From NCBI GenBank assembly GCA_019637395.1, contig JAHBVR010000012.1, forward strand, positions 186,001 through 250,000: 64,000 nucleotides of DNA. Reading direction: 5' to 3'. Position 1 is the stretch's first letter. The number at the start of each line of letters is the position of its first letter. This DNA is from Vulcanimicrobiota bacterium (GTDB taxonomy: Bacteria > Vulcanimicrobiota > Xenobia > Xenobiales > JADMJV01). The translations under genes and the position numbers were made by a program. Shown here piece by piece: positions 49,777-59,399 of this stretch. The notes below the pieces were generated by a model. The model did no database searches, was not told the origin of the DNA, and saw only the letters and a list, made by a program, of their open reading frames with translations.

Positions 49777-52074
49777 ATGCGCCGCCACCTGATCTGGATG
49801 TTCATGCTCCTGTCTGCCTGGGCCTGGGCCGAACCGGCCACGCTGCGGGTCGGCATTCTCAGCTTCGAGGATCCTCTCGATCTCTATAAAGACTTGCGCA
49901 TTCAGTCCAAGGTACTGAAGAGAGCTCTCAACCTCACGCCCTCTTTCGCCATCGGCACCTACGGAGAACTGTTCCACTGGCTGGAGAACGACCTGATCGA
50001 CGTGGCCGTCATCAACTCCGGTCAACTCTCGCGTCTGTCCCAGGAAGAGTGGCAATACATCGGGTCGGCCTCCACCACCGGCCATGAGCCCGCCTACCTT
50101 TCGGTGATTCTGACGCGCAAGAACTCCGGTCTGAACAACCTCACCGACGTCAAGGCAGCTGGAAGCCGGCTGCGTCTGCTGGCGGTCGATCCGCTCTCGG
50201 TGTCGGGCTTCATTTATCCTATTTCCGCCCTGAAGCAGAACGGCCTGGAAGTTACTCCCGAACAGGTTCGTTTCAGCTATTCGCACAGCAACTCGCTGCG
50301 CTGGCTGGCCCAGGCCGACGGACCGGAGATCGCCTGTGTCTGGGCCTCCACCTGGGAGCGCAACCCCCATCCCGAGCTACAGGTCATCCAGGTGCCGGGA
50401 CTGGACCAATACCACAGTTTGCCGGTCGCTCTGGTGGCCCGGCGCGGCGCTCCCACCACCCCTGGACTGGCCCGGCTGGTGGCTTCCGGCGGTTTCCCGG
50501 GATTTCAATACGATCCGGACTACATGCGCGAAATGAAAAAAATCCCCGATACTCTGCCGGGCGCGCTGAACAGTCTGTACGGGCGTCCTCTCGACCGGGT
50601 GGGCCTGGATGATCTGGTCATGACCTTGCATCATTACAATCGGACCCACGACCGCCCGGCCCGCCTGGCGGTGGTGCTGGCCGGCGGCGGGGCCAAATGT
50701 TCCTACCAGGCCGGGGCCGTGCGCGCCCTGGAAGAGAGCCTGCAGACCTGGAGCAAGCGGCTGGACGACGATCAGTTGGAAATGCGCCTGGTGGTGGGCA
50801 CTTCGGGCGGCGCCATCAACGCGCTCTCGGTGGCCATGGGGCTCACCTCCACAGCCGATGGCTACACGGCCTTGAGCAGCGCCTGGAGCGACCTGGATCA
50901 GAGCGAAATCATCTGTCCGCCCCTGGCCGTGCGCATCAACTTGTGGTGCTGGTTGGCCTGCGTCACCGCGCTGGTCATTCTGGCCATCAACTGGACCCTG
51001 CGACTGGGAAAACCGCGCTCCATGGTGCTGACGCTGCTGGTCGGCCTCGGCATGTATGGCGTTTCCCATCTGCCCCTGCGCATGTTCCTGGGTACTGACT
51101 CAAACATCCAGCACGTCTGGGCCTGGCTCTCCTGGGGCATCGAGGGCGCCGGGTTGGTGCTGGTGTTGGTGGCCGTCACCGGTTTCCTTACCCTGCGCCG
51201 CGACCGCCGCAGCCAGCGGGTGGTCCATCGGACCGGGGCGCTGGTGCGCCTGGCCATCGCCGGCGTCACCCTGCTGCCGCTGCTCCAGGCCTGGACGATC
51301 TTTTGCTATGAGGAAGTGGTTTCCGAGAATCGCGGGATCGAAAGGGCGCTGACCCGCAATTTCGGCCAGTTGATCCAACGCCAGTCGGGTGATTCCTCTC
51401 CGCTGGCGGGCCTGACCATCAAGCAACTCTCCCAGCGCGTTTTCGAGAAGAATCTGCTCAAGCGCGATCTGGTGCTGGCGGCCTCGCCTTTGACCGACCC
51501 GGAATTACAACTGCCGGGTGAAATGTATTTCTACGCTTCCCCCCTGAATTCACCGGAACCGGCTTTCGGCAACCGCGGCATCGCCCTGGTCAAACGTCCG
51601 GAACTCTTATTTGACGCGCTGCTGGGCAGCGCGGCCATCTATCCCCTCTTCCCCGCGCGGACCATCCACGATTTGCCCAAAGCGGGCCAGAAAGTCGACC
51701 TGGTGGACGGCAGTTTCGCCCACCGCAGTCCCCTGGAACCGGCCGTGCTCTGGGGCGCCACCCATGTGCTGGTAATCGAAGCCTCCACCCTGGAGCCGAC
51801 CGTCCGCGGGAACTTGCTCAACAATTTCGGGGCCTCCCTGACCTACCTCTATGACGAAGCCCAATTGGTGGACGTGCGCCTGCGAGGACAAACGGTGCTT
51901 TACACCCTTTATCCGAGCGCTCCCCACATCGGATTACTGGACTTTTCCCCCCATTTGATTCGCGCTTCCATCGATAAAGGCTACCGCGAGGCCTCGGGAG
52001 CTCCCACCTCGGCCTATCAAAAAGGCGGGGCTCTGCACAAAGAATTAGGCCCTCCGATCTTTTGGACTCCCTGA
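49777..52074 (+). CDS. PhnD-like binding domain fused to a patatin-like phospholipase with an internal membrane region
   Basis: I start at MRRHLIWMFMLLSAWAWAEP, a signal peptide. Residues about 20-285 resemble PhnD/SsuA-like periplasmic binding proteins (VDVAVINSGQLSRL, LTRKNSGLNNLTDVK). A patatin core follows: oxyanion loop LAGGGAKCSYQAGAV (about 301-315), nucleophile Ser343 in GTSGGAIN, and the catalytic Asp of the dyad in VDLVDGSFAHR (Asp644). Between Ser and Asp lies a roughly 130-residue insertion with about four membrane segments (389-510). The layout is unusual; by domain rules it is a lipid acyl hydrolase with a ligand sensor. First of a three-gene plus-strand run. Confidence 0.75.
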   Translation: MRRHLIWMFMLLSAWAWAEPATLRVGILSFEDPLDLYKDLRIQSKVLKRALNLTPSFAIGTYGELFHWLENDLIDVAVINSGQLSRLSQEEWQYIGSASTTGHEPAYLSVILTRKNSGLNNLTDVKAAGSRLRLLAVDPLSVSGFIYPISALKQNGLEVTPEQVRFSYSHSNSLRWLAQADGPEIACVWASTWERNPHPELQVIQVPGLDQYHSLPVALVARRGAPTTPGLARLVASGGFPGFQYDPDYMREMKKIPDTLPGALNSLYGRPLDRVGLDDLVMTLHHYNRTHDRPARLAVVLAGGGAKCSYQAGAVRALEESLQTWSKRLDDDQLEMRLVVGTSGGAINALSVAMGLTSTADGYTALSSAWSDLDQSEIICPPLAVRINLWCWLACVTALVILAINWTLRLGKPRSMVLTLLVGLGMYGVSHLPLRMFLGTDSNIQHVWAWLSWGIEGAGLVLVLVAVTGFLTLRRDRRSQRVVHRTGALVRLAIAGVTLLPLLQAWTIFCYEEVVSENRGIERALTRNFGQLIQRQSGDSSPLAGLTIKQLSQRVFEKNLLKRDLVLAASPLTDPELQLPGEMYFYASPLNSPEPAFGNRGIALVKRPELLFDALLGSAAIYPLFPARTIHDLPKAGQKVDLVDGSFAHRSPLEPAVLWGATHVLVIEASTLEPTVRGNLLNNFGASLTYLYDEAQLVDVRLRGQTVLYTLYPSAPHIGLLDFSPHLIRASIDKGYREASGAPTSAYQKGGALHKELGPPIFWTP

Positions 52075-52092
52075 CCTTGGGTAAGAGGGGAG

Positions 52093-52115
52093 TTCTAGGG
52101 GGGTCCCAGGGGGAG
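52093..52115 (+). repeat. CTAG/poly-G intergenic motif
   Basis: TTCTAGGGGGGTCCCAGGGG lies directly before the TPR gene and contains the exact 15-mer GGGGGTCCCAGGGGG found at 23.7 kb. The GGGGGAG end may double as the ribosome-binding site. Confidence 0.65.
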
Positions 52116-52119
52116 ACGC

Positions 52120-53883
52120 ATGAGCGACAACATTCAAAGCATGTTCGAAGCCGCCGTGGCCAAGGACAAATCAGGCGAAGGCAGTGAGGCCATGCGCCTG
52201 CTCGACACGATTTTGGAATATCAGCCCGGCCATCGTATGGGCCGTTTCTACCGTGGCGGCATTCGCATTCGCTACCGCAAAGACCCGGAGGGCGGAGTGC
52301 GCGACTGGGAAGAAGCCTTCGAAGGCGCTCCGGCCGGCGCGGCCGGCAAAGTGCGCGAACTCTATCCGCTCTTCTTGGACAGTTGCTATGAGCGGCTCAT
52401 TCAGTTCACCAGCCAGGAACCGGACAATGCCGTCTATCACTCGGCTTTCGGACGCGCCTGCCTGGTGCTCAGCCAGGTGGAACTGGCCGAGCGCCACCTG
52501 CAGCGCGCCCTCAGCCTGGACAAAACCCGCGGAATTGACGCCGTGCGCGTCTACGAAGCCCTGAAACTCCTGAACAAGGGCGAGATCGGTGTGCAAATCA
52601 TGCAAAAACACCTGGAACACGCCGCCGAGTCTGCCGAACTGCAGGCTGCTCTGGGCCTGCACTACCGCTCCCAGGCCATGACCGCCCAGGCCCTCAAACA
52701 CCTGGAAGCCTCAGCCAAATTGTCGCCGCGCACGGTGGCGGTGCGCCAGGCCCTGGGTGAAATCTATCTGGCTCAGGGGCGCATGGATCAGGCCGAATCC
52801 CACTTTCAGTTCATGCTGCAAAATCAGCCCACCGCCTCGGCTCACCTGGGCATGGCCGAATGCGACAAACAACAGTTTCGCTTTGCCGAAGCCCTGGAGA
52901 ACTTTCAAAAAGCGGCCACCCTGGAGCCCCAGAACTTCCAGGTGCTGGCCGACCTGGGTGACCTGGCCCTGCAGATGGGCGAACAGGATCTGGGAATTCG
53001 TTCCCTGAAGAGCGCTCTGGCTCTGGAGCCAAACCACCCGGAAATCTACGGCCTGCTGGCCAAGGCGGCGCTGCAAAAAGGGGACCGGGCCGAAGCCATT
53101 CAGGCTTTGACCACCCAGCTCCGCCTCGATCCCAACGACGCCTTCGCCGCCTACACGCTGGCCACCCAATGGCGCGCGGCCGGACAATATCAGGAGGCGG
53201 GCCAGTTGCTCAGTAAAGCCCTGGCCGCCAAACCCGGGGACGTGCAAATCAGCCTCGATCTGGCCGAGTGCTACGAGAAGCTCAATTACCCGGCCGAAGC
53301 GCGCAAAATGCTGCGCGAGGCCTACGAGCGCAACCCGACTCATCAGGAACTGCAAGCCGCCCTGGCGCGCCTCGACCCCGAAGCCCTGGTCAAGAACCAG
53401 GCACCCCAGGTGCGGCCGGAAGTCGAGGAATGGGTCAACTTGGCCCGGGCCCATGCCCAGGGTGGGCGCCATCAAGAGGCCTTCGAGACCTTCCGCAAAG
53501 TGCTGGGAGTCAACCCGCACCACGCCGAAGCCCTTTCGGAAATCGGCCGCATCTATGCGGGACGGCGCGTATTGGCACCGGCCGGCGAGTTTCTGCTGCG
53601 CGGCTACGCTTCCGATCCCAGCCAACTGCCCGTCCTGCTGGAGTTCTTTGAGGTACTCAATCAAATGGTGGGCCGCGAGGCTTACGGGTTGCTCGACCAA
53701 CTGGCCCGCTGCCTGCCTCAAGACCTGGAAAAAGTGGCCTGGCTCGACTACTTGTGGCGCCAGCGCGAGAGCCCCGGCGTGGGCAAGCTGCTCAGCGCCC
53801 TGCTGGAAGCGGTCAAGAAAACCTATCCTCCCAACCACCCGGTTGCACAGCGCTGGGTGAGTCTACAGCTATCGGAGCGATAG
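52120..53883 (+). CDS. TPR-repeat protein
   Basis: The 587-aa protein is a string of about a dozen TPR motifs in two blocks (about residues 5-130 and 145-440), for example AEALENFQKAATLEPQNFQV and GEIYLAQGRMDQAESHFQ, with a C-terminal helical region (PVLLEFFEVLNQMVGREAYG). No signal peptide is seen, so it probably acts in the cytoplasm as a scaffold. It lies between the PhnD/patatin fusion and the VIT/VWA protein on the same strand and likely belongs to the same system. Confidence 0.85.
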   Translation: MSDNIQSMFEAAVAKDKSGEGSEAMRLLDTILEYQPGHRMGRFYRGGIRIRYRKDPEGGVRDWEEAFEGAPAGAAGKVRELYPLFLDSCYERLIQFTSQEPDNAVYHSAFGRACLVLSQVELAERHLQRALSLDKTRGIDAVRVYEALKLLNKGEIGVQIMQKHLEHAAESAELQAALGLHYRSQAMTAQALKHLEASAKLSPRTVAVRQALGEIYLAQGRMDQAESHFQFMLQNQPTASAHLGMAECDKQQFRFAEALENFQKAATLEPQNFQVLADLGDLALQMGEQDLGIRSLKSALALEPNHPEIYGLLAKAALQKGDRAEAIQALTTQLRLDPNDAFAAYTLATQWRAAGQYQEAGQLLSKALAAKPGDVQISLDLAECYEKLNYPAEARKMLREAYERNPTHQELQAALARLDPEALVKNQAPQVRPEVEEWVNLARAHAQGGRHQEAFETFRKVLGVNPHHAEALSEIGRIYAGRRVLAPAGEFLLRGYASDPSQLPVLLEFFEVLNQMVGREAYGLLDQLARCLPQDLEKVAWLDYLWRQRESPGVGKLLSALLEAVKKTYPPNHPVAQRWVSLQLSER

Positions 53884-53891
53884 CCCAATGA

Positions 53892-53920
53892 TCTAGGGGG
53901 GACTGCCGTCTCCCCCTAGA
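53892..53920 (+). repeat. CTAG-flanked hairpin between two genes
   Basis: TCTAGGGGGGAC and GTCTCCCCCTAGA pair with one bulge around the loop TGCC. It sits in the 48-base gap before the VIT/VWA gene, which has no visible ribosome-binding site. The arms match the 23.7-kb repeat. Confidence 0.65.
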
Positions 53921-53931
53921 ACCCCCTGCTT

Positions 53932-56751
53932 ATGACTGCAAGGCCTAATTTTTTAGCCTGGGTGGAACCGCCCGCCGGCGAAAAGCCGATTCAGCTAACC
54001 GAACTGACGGTGGAAGCCGAGATTACCGGCATGTATGCGCAAACCACCCAGATTATGGTCTTCTACAATCCCAATGCGCGCCCGCTGGAAGGCTCGCTGA
54101 CCTTTCCCATGCCGGAAGGAGCGGTGGTTTGTGGTTACGCTCTGGACGTGCAGGGCCGCATGGTGGATGGAGTGGTGGTGCCTAAAGAAGAAGCCCGCCG
54201 CATTCTCGAAGCGGAGATCCGCCTGGGCGTGGATCCCGGCCTGGTCGAGCAGGTGGCCGGCAATCTCTACCGCACCCGCCTCTATCCCCTTCCCCCCGGT
54301 GGCACCCGGCGGGTGCGCATCACTTACGTCAATGAGCTGACCAGCGACGGTGCGGCCGCCCATTACCATCTGCCGCTGACGCACGGGGAACATCTTGAGC
54401 AAGTGGCCGTGCGCCTGACCGTGCGTCAAGCTCCGGTGCGCCCCGTGCTCTCGGGCTGGCCCGATGTGCACATGCAGGAACAGGGTCAAGCCTGGATTTC
54501 CGAGGGCAAAATCTCCGGCCGGGTCGATCACGACTTTCACCTGACTCTGCCGGACCTGCCCGATCTCTTCACTCAGGTCGAGCGTACCGAAGACAACGAG
54601 ATCTTCTTCTGTGTCAGCGTGCGCCAGCAGGTTACTCGGCAATCGGGCTGGCAGCCGCAACGCCTGGGCGTGGTTTGGGACGCCTCCGGCAGTCGCGCCG
54701 AACACTCCAAAGAACTCGATTTGCTGCGCCAACTGGCCCAGCACTGGCCCCACACCGGCGGCGAACTGATCATGGTACGTGAAAAACCCGAAGCGGCTGC
54801 GCCTTTCCAATCGCTGGCCGAACTGGCCGAACGTCTGGCCCAGGAGCCTTGCGATGGCGCCAGCGGCCTCAGTCAACTCAAGCTGAATGCGGCGGTCGAC
54901 GCCTGGCTGCTTTTCTCCGACGGCCTCGACACCGTTCTCCCGGGGCTGCCGGAAGCCGGCGCCCAGCCGATCTTTTGCATAACCTCCCAGCCGGTGCACA
55001 ACGGTAATCTGCTCCACCTGATGGCCGAACAGAGCCAGGGCCGCTTCTTCAATCTCAATCGATGGCAGCTACCGGACGTACTGGCCGCCCTGACCTCGGT
55101 GACGCGTACTTCGCCCAGCCTGGATTGCCAGGGAGGCGAGGCTCTGCACCGCAACGCCAGCCAGGGCCGGCTGCAATTGCTGGGGCGCCTCAGCTCCGCC
55201 CAGCCGCGCGCGCTGGTGACCACCGGCGTGCTGGAGGCGGTTAGCCTGCACCAGGACCAGGCCCAGCCAGGCGTTTTGCTGGCCCGCGCCTGGGCCGGCC
55301 GCGAACTCATGGCGGTGCAAGCCCGAAATGGCAGTCCCGAGGAAAGCCTGGAACTGGCCCGGCGCTATGGCCTGGTCAACGAAGGCGCTTCCTTGCTGGT
55401 CTTGGAATCGCTGGAGCAGTACCTGAAATACGCAGTCTGCCCGCCCCAAAGCGACCCGGAAATGCGCCAGGCCTATTTGCGCCGTCTGAAAGACAAAGAA
55501 ACCCAGAAGCGCGACACCCGCCGCATTCACCTGGAGCATGTCTGCGGGCTCTGGGCGCAACGCGTGCAGTGGTGGGAAACCGACTTCTCGGCAGCGCGCG
55601 AAGAGCTGACGCGAGCCAAAGAGCCACCTGAGCCCCGCTTGGAACTCCATTGTCGCAGCGCGGACATTCCGGCCGCGCTTCTGCGTCAGCCCTGTGCACC
55701 CGCTCCCATGGCTTGCATGGCGCCGGCGCCAGGAAGCGCCAGGTCCGAGAGTTGCGTAAGGGACATCTCGGCCCAGGACTACGGCCCCATGGATCTGGAG
55801 GAATCGGCTCCTGAGGCGCCGTCTGGGGCCACCATCGCCATCCAGGCCTGGGACCCCCAGACTCCGTACCTCAATGCTCTGCGCGAAAGTGCACCCGAGC
55901 GGGCCTACGAAACCTACCTGCGCTTGCGCCCCGAATACGCGGCCAGCCCCAGCTTCTACCTGGACTGCGCCGACTTCTTTCTCCGTCAGGGCGAAAAACA
56001 CTTGGGCCTGCGCATCCTTTCCAATCTGCTGGAACTGGCCCTGGATGACCCGGCCTTACAGCGCATCTACGCCTGGCGTCTGCAGCAAGCCGAACTCTAC
56101 GACGAAGCGGTGGCCGTGCTCGAGCGGGTCCTTCCCAAACGTCCCGACGAACCCCAATCTCACCGCGATCTGGGTCTGGCTCTGGGCGACCGCTGGGAAC
56201 GGGGGGGTGCGCCCGAGGATGCCTATCGAGCCGCAGAGCTGCTCTACGAGGTAGTGCAGCGGGAATGGGATCGCTTCCCCGAGATCGAGATCATCGCCTT
56301 GATGGAACTCAACCGCCTGCTCCACAAAGCCAGGCAGGCGGGGGTGGAAATGCCAGAAGTCGACCCGCGCCTGGTCAAGCTCCTGGATCTGGATCTACGC
56401 ATCAGCATGAGCTGGGACGCCGATCTGACCGACGTCGACCTGCACGTCTGGGAGCCCAGCGGCGAACATACCTACTACGGGCACAATCGCAGTCAGATCG
56501 GCGGTCTGGTTTCGCTGGATTTCCGCCAGGGCTACGGTCCCGAGGAGTACGTGTTGCGCAAAGCCATGCCGGGAGACTACGAAATCAAAGCCCATTACTA
56601 TGGAAGCCATCAACAAAGCCTGACCGGCGCCTGCACCGTGCTGGTCAGCGTCTTCACCGACTATGGCCGCCCCCAGGAACAGCGCCAACTGCTGACGCTG
56701 CGCCTGGACCGCCCGAGCAACGAGGAAACCGTCGGTAAAGTTACGATTTAA
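53932..56751 (+). CDS. VIT / VWA-like / TPR / DUF2135-type protein
   Basis: The 939-aa protein begins with a VIT domain (about 20-140: the LEGSLTFPMPEGAVVCGYAL block, VDGVVVPKEEARRILEAE). A VWA-like region follows with WDASGSRAEHSKELDLL near residue 245, which keeps a DxSxS MIDAS start, and LFSDGLDTV near 325. Residues about 640-820 form helical TPR-like repeats and 820-939 a YfaP/DUF2135-like beta domain (SMSWDADLTDVDLHVWEPSG). No signal peptide. VIT/VWA proteins usually bind partners through metal; the partner here is likely encoded nearby. Confidence 0.75.
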   Translation: MTARPNFLAWVEPPAGEKPIQLTELTVEAEITGMYAQTTQIMVFYNPNARPLEGSLTFPMPEGAVVCGYALDVQGRMVDGVVVPKEEARRILEAEIRLGVDPGLVEQVAGNLYRTRLYPLPPGGTRRVRITYVNELTSDGAAAHYHLPLTHGEHLEQVAVRLTVRQAPVRPVLSGWPDVHMQEQGQAWISEGKISGRVDHDFHLTLPDLPDLFTQVERTEDNEIFFCVSVRQQVTRQSGWQPQRLGVVWDASGSRAEHSKELDLLRQLAQHWPHTGGELIMVREKPEAAAPFQSLAELAERLAQEPCDGASGLSQLKLNAAVDAWLLFSDGLDTVLPGLPEAGAQPIFCITSQPVHNGNLLHLMAEQSQGRFFNLNRWQLPDVLAALTSVTRTSPSLDCQGGEALHRNASQGRLQLLGRLSSAQPRALVTTGVLEAVSLHQDQAQPGVLLARAWAGRELMAVQARNGSPEESLELARRYGLVNEGASLLVLESLEQYLKYAVCPPQSDPEMRQAYLRRLKDKETQKRDTRRIHLEHVCGLWAQRVQWWETDFSAAREELTRAKEPPEPRLELHCRSADIPAALLRQPCAPAPMACMAPAPGSARSESCVRDISAQDYGPMDLEESAPEAPSGATIAIQAWDPQTPYLNALRESAPERAYETYLRLRPEYAASPSFYLDCADFFLRQGEKHLGLRILSNLLELALDDPALQRIYAWRLQQAELYDEAVAVLERVLPKRPDEPQSHRDLGLALGDRWERGGAPEDAYRAAELLYEVVQREWDRFPEIEIIALMELNRLLHKARQAGVEMPEVDPRLVKLLDLDLRISMSWDADLTDVDLHVWEPSGEHTYYGHNRSQIGGLVSLDFRQGYGPEEYVLRKAMPGDYEIKAHYYGSHQQSLTGACTVLVSVFTDYGRPQEQRQLLTLRLDRPSNEETVGKVTI

Positions 56752-58282
56752 GCAACTCTTCCAAGAACGGGTCGGTCACCGACTCCAATTGGGACCGCGT
56801 GGCCAGGCCCATACGCCAGGCCACCTCCACCAGCCCCGTCTTGCCCGGTTCGGAACGGCGCAGCACCAGCGCCTGCCCCTCCAGGGCAAAGTGCATGCGC
56901 ACGGGCGGGGGCGCTTGCCAGTGCGAGAGGAGCTGCAACCCTCGCGGGCCGATCAGATGCAGTTCCACCCGCTGGCGGTAGACGGCTAGAAATCGCTGAT
57001 CCGGCGACAGACAGGCGGCGAGTCCCGTCCCCTCCAGCTCTCGGTGAATCTGACCGCTCTCAGGATCGAGGCGATAGACGGAACCATCCCGGCACATCGA
57101 CCATAGCTGCCCGAAGTGGAAAAACAAGCCGCGCAAACCAGCCGGAGCCTCTCCCAGCAGTTGAACTCGGTGCCCATCCCAGAGGAAGAACTGGTCGTGA
57201 CGAACCCCGGCCAGCCAGCCTCCCTGAGCGCTGTAGCGCAGCCGCACCGGCTGGGCCATTTCCGAGACCGGACCGGGCTCAAAAATACGCCCGCCTCGCT
57301 GGCGCGCCGGCAGGTCGTATAGAGACACGGCACCGTCCAGCGTGGCCAGAGCCAGCCAGCGTTCATCCGCCGACAGGCTTAAACTACAGGCCTTGTTGGC
57401 CTGATGGCGGCCGCCGCTGAGCCCCTCAAAAAATCGATCGTGCTGAGCCAAACGCTGATAATCCAGGTTGTCGCGAGCGTCGTCGAAACGCACCTCGAAG
57501 TCCTCGTTGACGCGGCAACCGGACTCATCCACGCGCACTTTCCAACGGGCGCTTTCCAACGCTCCGTCCCCCCCGTCGTAGTAGGGAGCCTCGGATTGAT
57601 AGCGTTCGAAAGCCACCGGCTGCGGGGGCAAGGTGTGGGTCCGGGCCGGGCTGCGCCAACCCAACACCTCCAGTTGCCGGGGGCGCAATTCGGCCAGACG
57701 CGGCCAGGCCTGGCTCACTTCCGGCATATTCAAAGCGGAAACCAGCAGAGAAACCGGAAGATCGGGCGCGCATTCGGCCAGCACCTCGGGCTGAGATAGC
57801 AGCGTCGGCCATAAAACCTGGTAATCGTCACCATCCAGAGGCAACTGTAAAGCGCGCTGCAAGAGCCCCTCGCGCACCAGCTTTTTCAGAGTGGCCGTGC
57901 GCGCTTCCCGCTCGGAACGGGCGAACGACTCGCTCAATTCCGCCGGGTCCGGCGCGACCGGCACCTCCGCGGCGGCCTGAGTGGGAACCCAATTCGGCGA
58001 ACCCACTTCCAGCAGCACCAACTCCATGGCTCGCGGACGTTTGGAAAACTCTCCCAGCAAGCAAAGCAGGGCCACCTGGGCCGCTCCCGGATGAGAAACC
58101 TTACGAATCAGTCCGCACAAAGCCGAACGTAATCGCGGATCGGCACACTCCAACGCGCTCTGAGCCAATCCCAGGGCCGCCTGTAAATCGCCTTTCTCGG
58201 CCAGTTCGGCCGCCGCCAGGGCGGCGGGCGGCAGCGCCAGACCCTGATTCAGGCCGGTTACGGCCGCCTTGAAATTATCCAC
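56741..58282 (-). CDS. beta-propeller (WD40-like) hypothetical protein
   Basis: An N-terminal helical part (about 1-215, Ala/Leu-rich) leads to a domain with WD40-like blades (SLSADERWLALATLDGAVSL, FLWDGHRVQLLGEAP, LSPDQRFLAVYRQRVELH). The protein has 513 aa and no signal peptide or membrane segment. The GTG start overlaps the GHKL-like gene upstream by eight bases, and the 3' end overlaps the VIT/VWA gene tail-to-tail by eleven. Function unknown; a protein scaffold is the simplest inference. Confidence 0.7.
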   Translation of the reverse strand: MDNFKAAVTGLNQGLALPPAALAAAELAEKGDLQAALGLAQSALECADPRLRSALCGLIRKVSHPGAAQVALLCLLGEFSKRPRAMELVLLEVGSPNWVPTQAAAEVPVAPDPAELSESFARSEREARTATLKKLVREGLLQRALQLPLDGDDYQVLWPTLLSQPEVLAECAPDLPVSLLVSALNMPEVSQAWPRLAELRPRQLEVLGWRSPARTHTLPPQPVAFERYQSEAPYYDGGDGALESARWKVRVDESGCRVNEDFEVRFDDARDNLDYQRLAQHDRFFEGLSGGRHQANKACSLSLSADERWLALATLDGAVSLYDLPARQRGGRIFEPGPVSEMAQPVRLRYSAQGGWLAGVRHDQFFLWDGHRVQLLGEAPAGLRGLFFHFGQLWSMCRDGSVYRLDPESGQIHRELEGTGLAACLSPDQRFLAVYRQRVELHLIGPRGLQLLSHWQAPPPVRMHFALEGQALVLRRSEPGKTGLVEVAWRMGLATRSQLESVTDPFLEELLKS

Positions 58283-59399
58283 CCGCTGGCGTTTCGGCTC
58301 GGGCTGCCTCTAATTCCTGGAGCCGCCGGCGCCACACCTGAAAAATGCGCCGGCGACTCCGGTGATGCCAGACGATCCAGGGCAAACCCAGCAACGGCAG
58401 CGGCAGAAAGACGGCGATACCGGTCATCACGGTCACTCCCCAGATGCTCAAGAAGGCGCCCGCCTCCTTGCGGTTCTGGCGGGAAATCACCCCGTGCCCG
58501 CGATTTTCCGGCCGCCAGGATTCGAGCCGGGCGGCCACCCATTGGCCCAGGCGGGCCCGGTAATCCAGCAAGGCGCCGCGCAATTCCAAGGTTTCCACCA
58601 GCTTGAGACCGCTGGCGTCGACCGGGAAGGCGGAAGCATCAAAAACCAGACAGAGGCCCGGCAACTCCGGCCAGTCCAGCTCCATTTCGGCCGCCAGCAC
58701 GCCCTGGTGCACGGCCAGCGCCCGGCTTCGTTGCCCGGGCTGAGCCGACAGCACGCCCAGCGCTCCACAACGAAAGCCCCGGCAGGATTTGAGACGGGCC
58801 ACCTGACCGGCCACCCGCCAGGGCATCCACCAGCGCAGGGCCGACATCTCCCCTTCCCGCCAATAGGTATGGGAGGAATTGACCCGCCCCGCCGCCTGGT
58901 CCCCATCCGGGCGAAACACGGAAATTCCCGAGCCTGCGAAATAGAACTCGGCCAGATGGTAGCCCCGGGGCATCAGTTCCGAACCGGGAGCCTGATAAGC
59001 AAAAACCTCCGGCTGTAGAATATAGCCGTTCAGTTTCAATGGGATAGGACAGAAGCGCGCGCGCTGCCGCAAAAACAACGATTCTCTCCGGATTAGAGTT
59101 CGCGAAGCCGGACGCGGCCAGGTCCAGGTTAGCACATCCTGGTGGCGCTCCTCGCTCAGCGGCAGCCGTTCCAACCAGTTCGGCCGGCGCGCTTCCGGGG
59201 CGCAACGTAACTGTATGCGCACCTGCCGGCCACTCAAGCGCAGACTGGCACCGCTCGCTCCCAGACCGACCGCGGCGCGCACCAGCCATAAAGGCGCCAA
59301 CGCCGGGTCCTCCAGGGAGTCTCGCCCCAACCGCTGGTCGTGAACGGCGCGTTCGAGAGTAAACTGGCCGCTGGAATGATAAAACGCTTCCTCATTCAT
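58275..59399 (-). CDS. GHKL-like paralogue with C-terminal membrane segments
   Basis: The N-terminal 330 residues align with the 48.8-49.7 kb protein: FTLERAVHDQRLGRDSLED, VRAAVGLGASGASLRLSGR then PIPLKLNGYILQPEVFAYQ, and later GLCLVFDASAFPVDASGLKL. The region equivalent to the FDGEPFTARELEDIF box is missing, so ATP binding is doubtful. C-terminal segments (about 325-350, IWGVTVMTGIAVFLPLPLLG) anchor it in the membrane, with a basic tail. It overlaps the propeller gene downstream. Function unknown. Confidence 0.6.
   Translation of the reverse strand: MNEEAFYHSSGQFTLERAVHDQRLGRDSLEDPALAPLWLVRAAVGLGASGASLRLSGRQVRIQLRCAPEARRPNWLERLPLSEERHQDVLTWTWPRPASRTLIRRESLFLRQRARFCPIPLKLNGYILQPEVFAYQAPGSELMPRGYHLAEFYFAGSGISVFRPDGDQAAGRVNSSHTYWREGEMSALRWWMPWRVAGQVARLKSCRGFRCGALGVLSAQPGQRSRALAVHQGVLAAEMELDWPELPGLCLVFDASAFPVDASGLKLVETLELRGALLDYRARLGQWVAARLESWRPENRGHGVISRQNRKEAGAFLSIWGVTVMTGIAVFLPLPLLGLPWIVWHHRSRRRIFQVWRRRLQELEAARAETPAGG

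Noticed and set aside
49720-50370. N-terminal extension of the GHKL-like gene
   Set aside because: The extra 217 codons are antisense to the PhnD/patatin gene, with no ribosome site and low-complexity composition.
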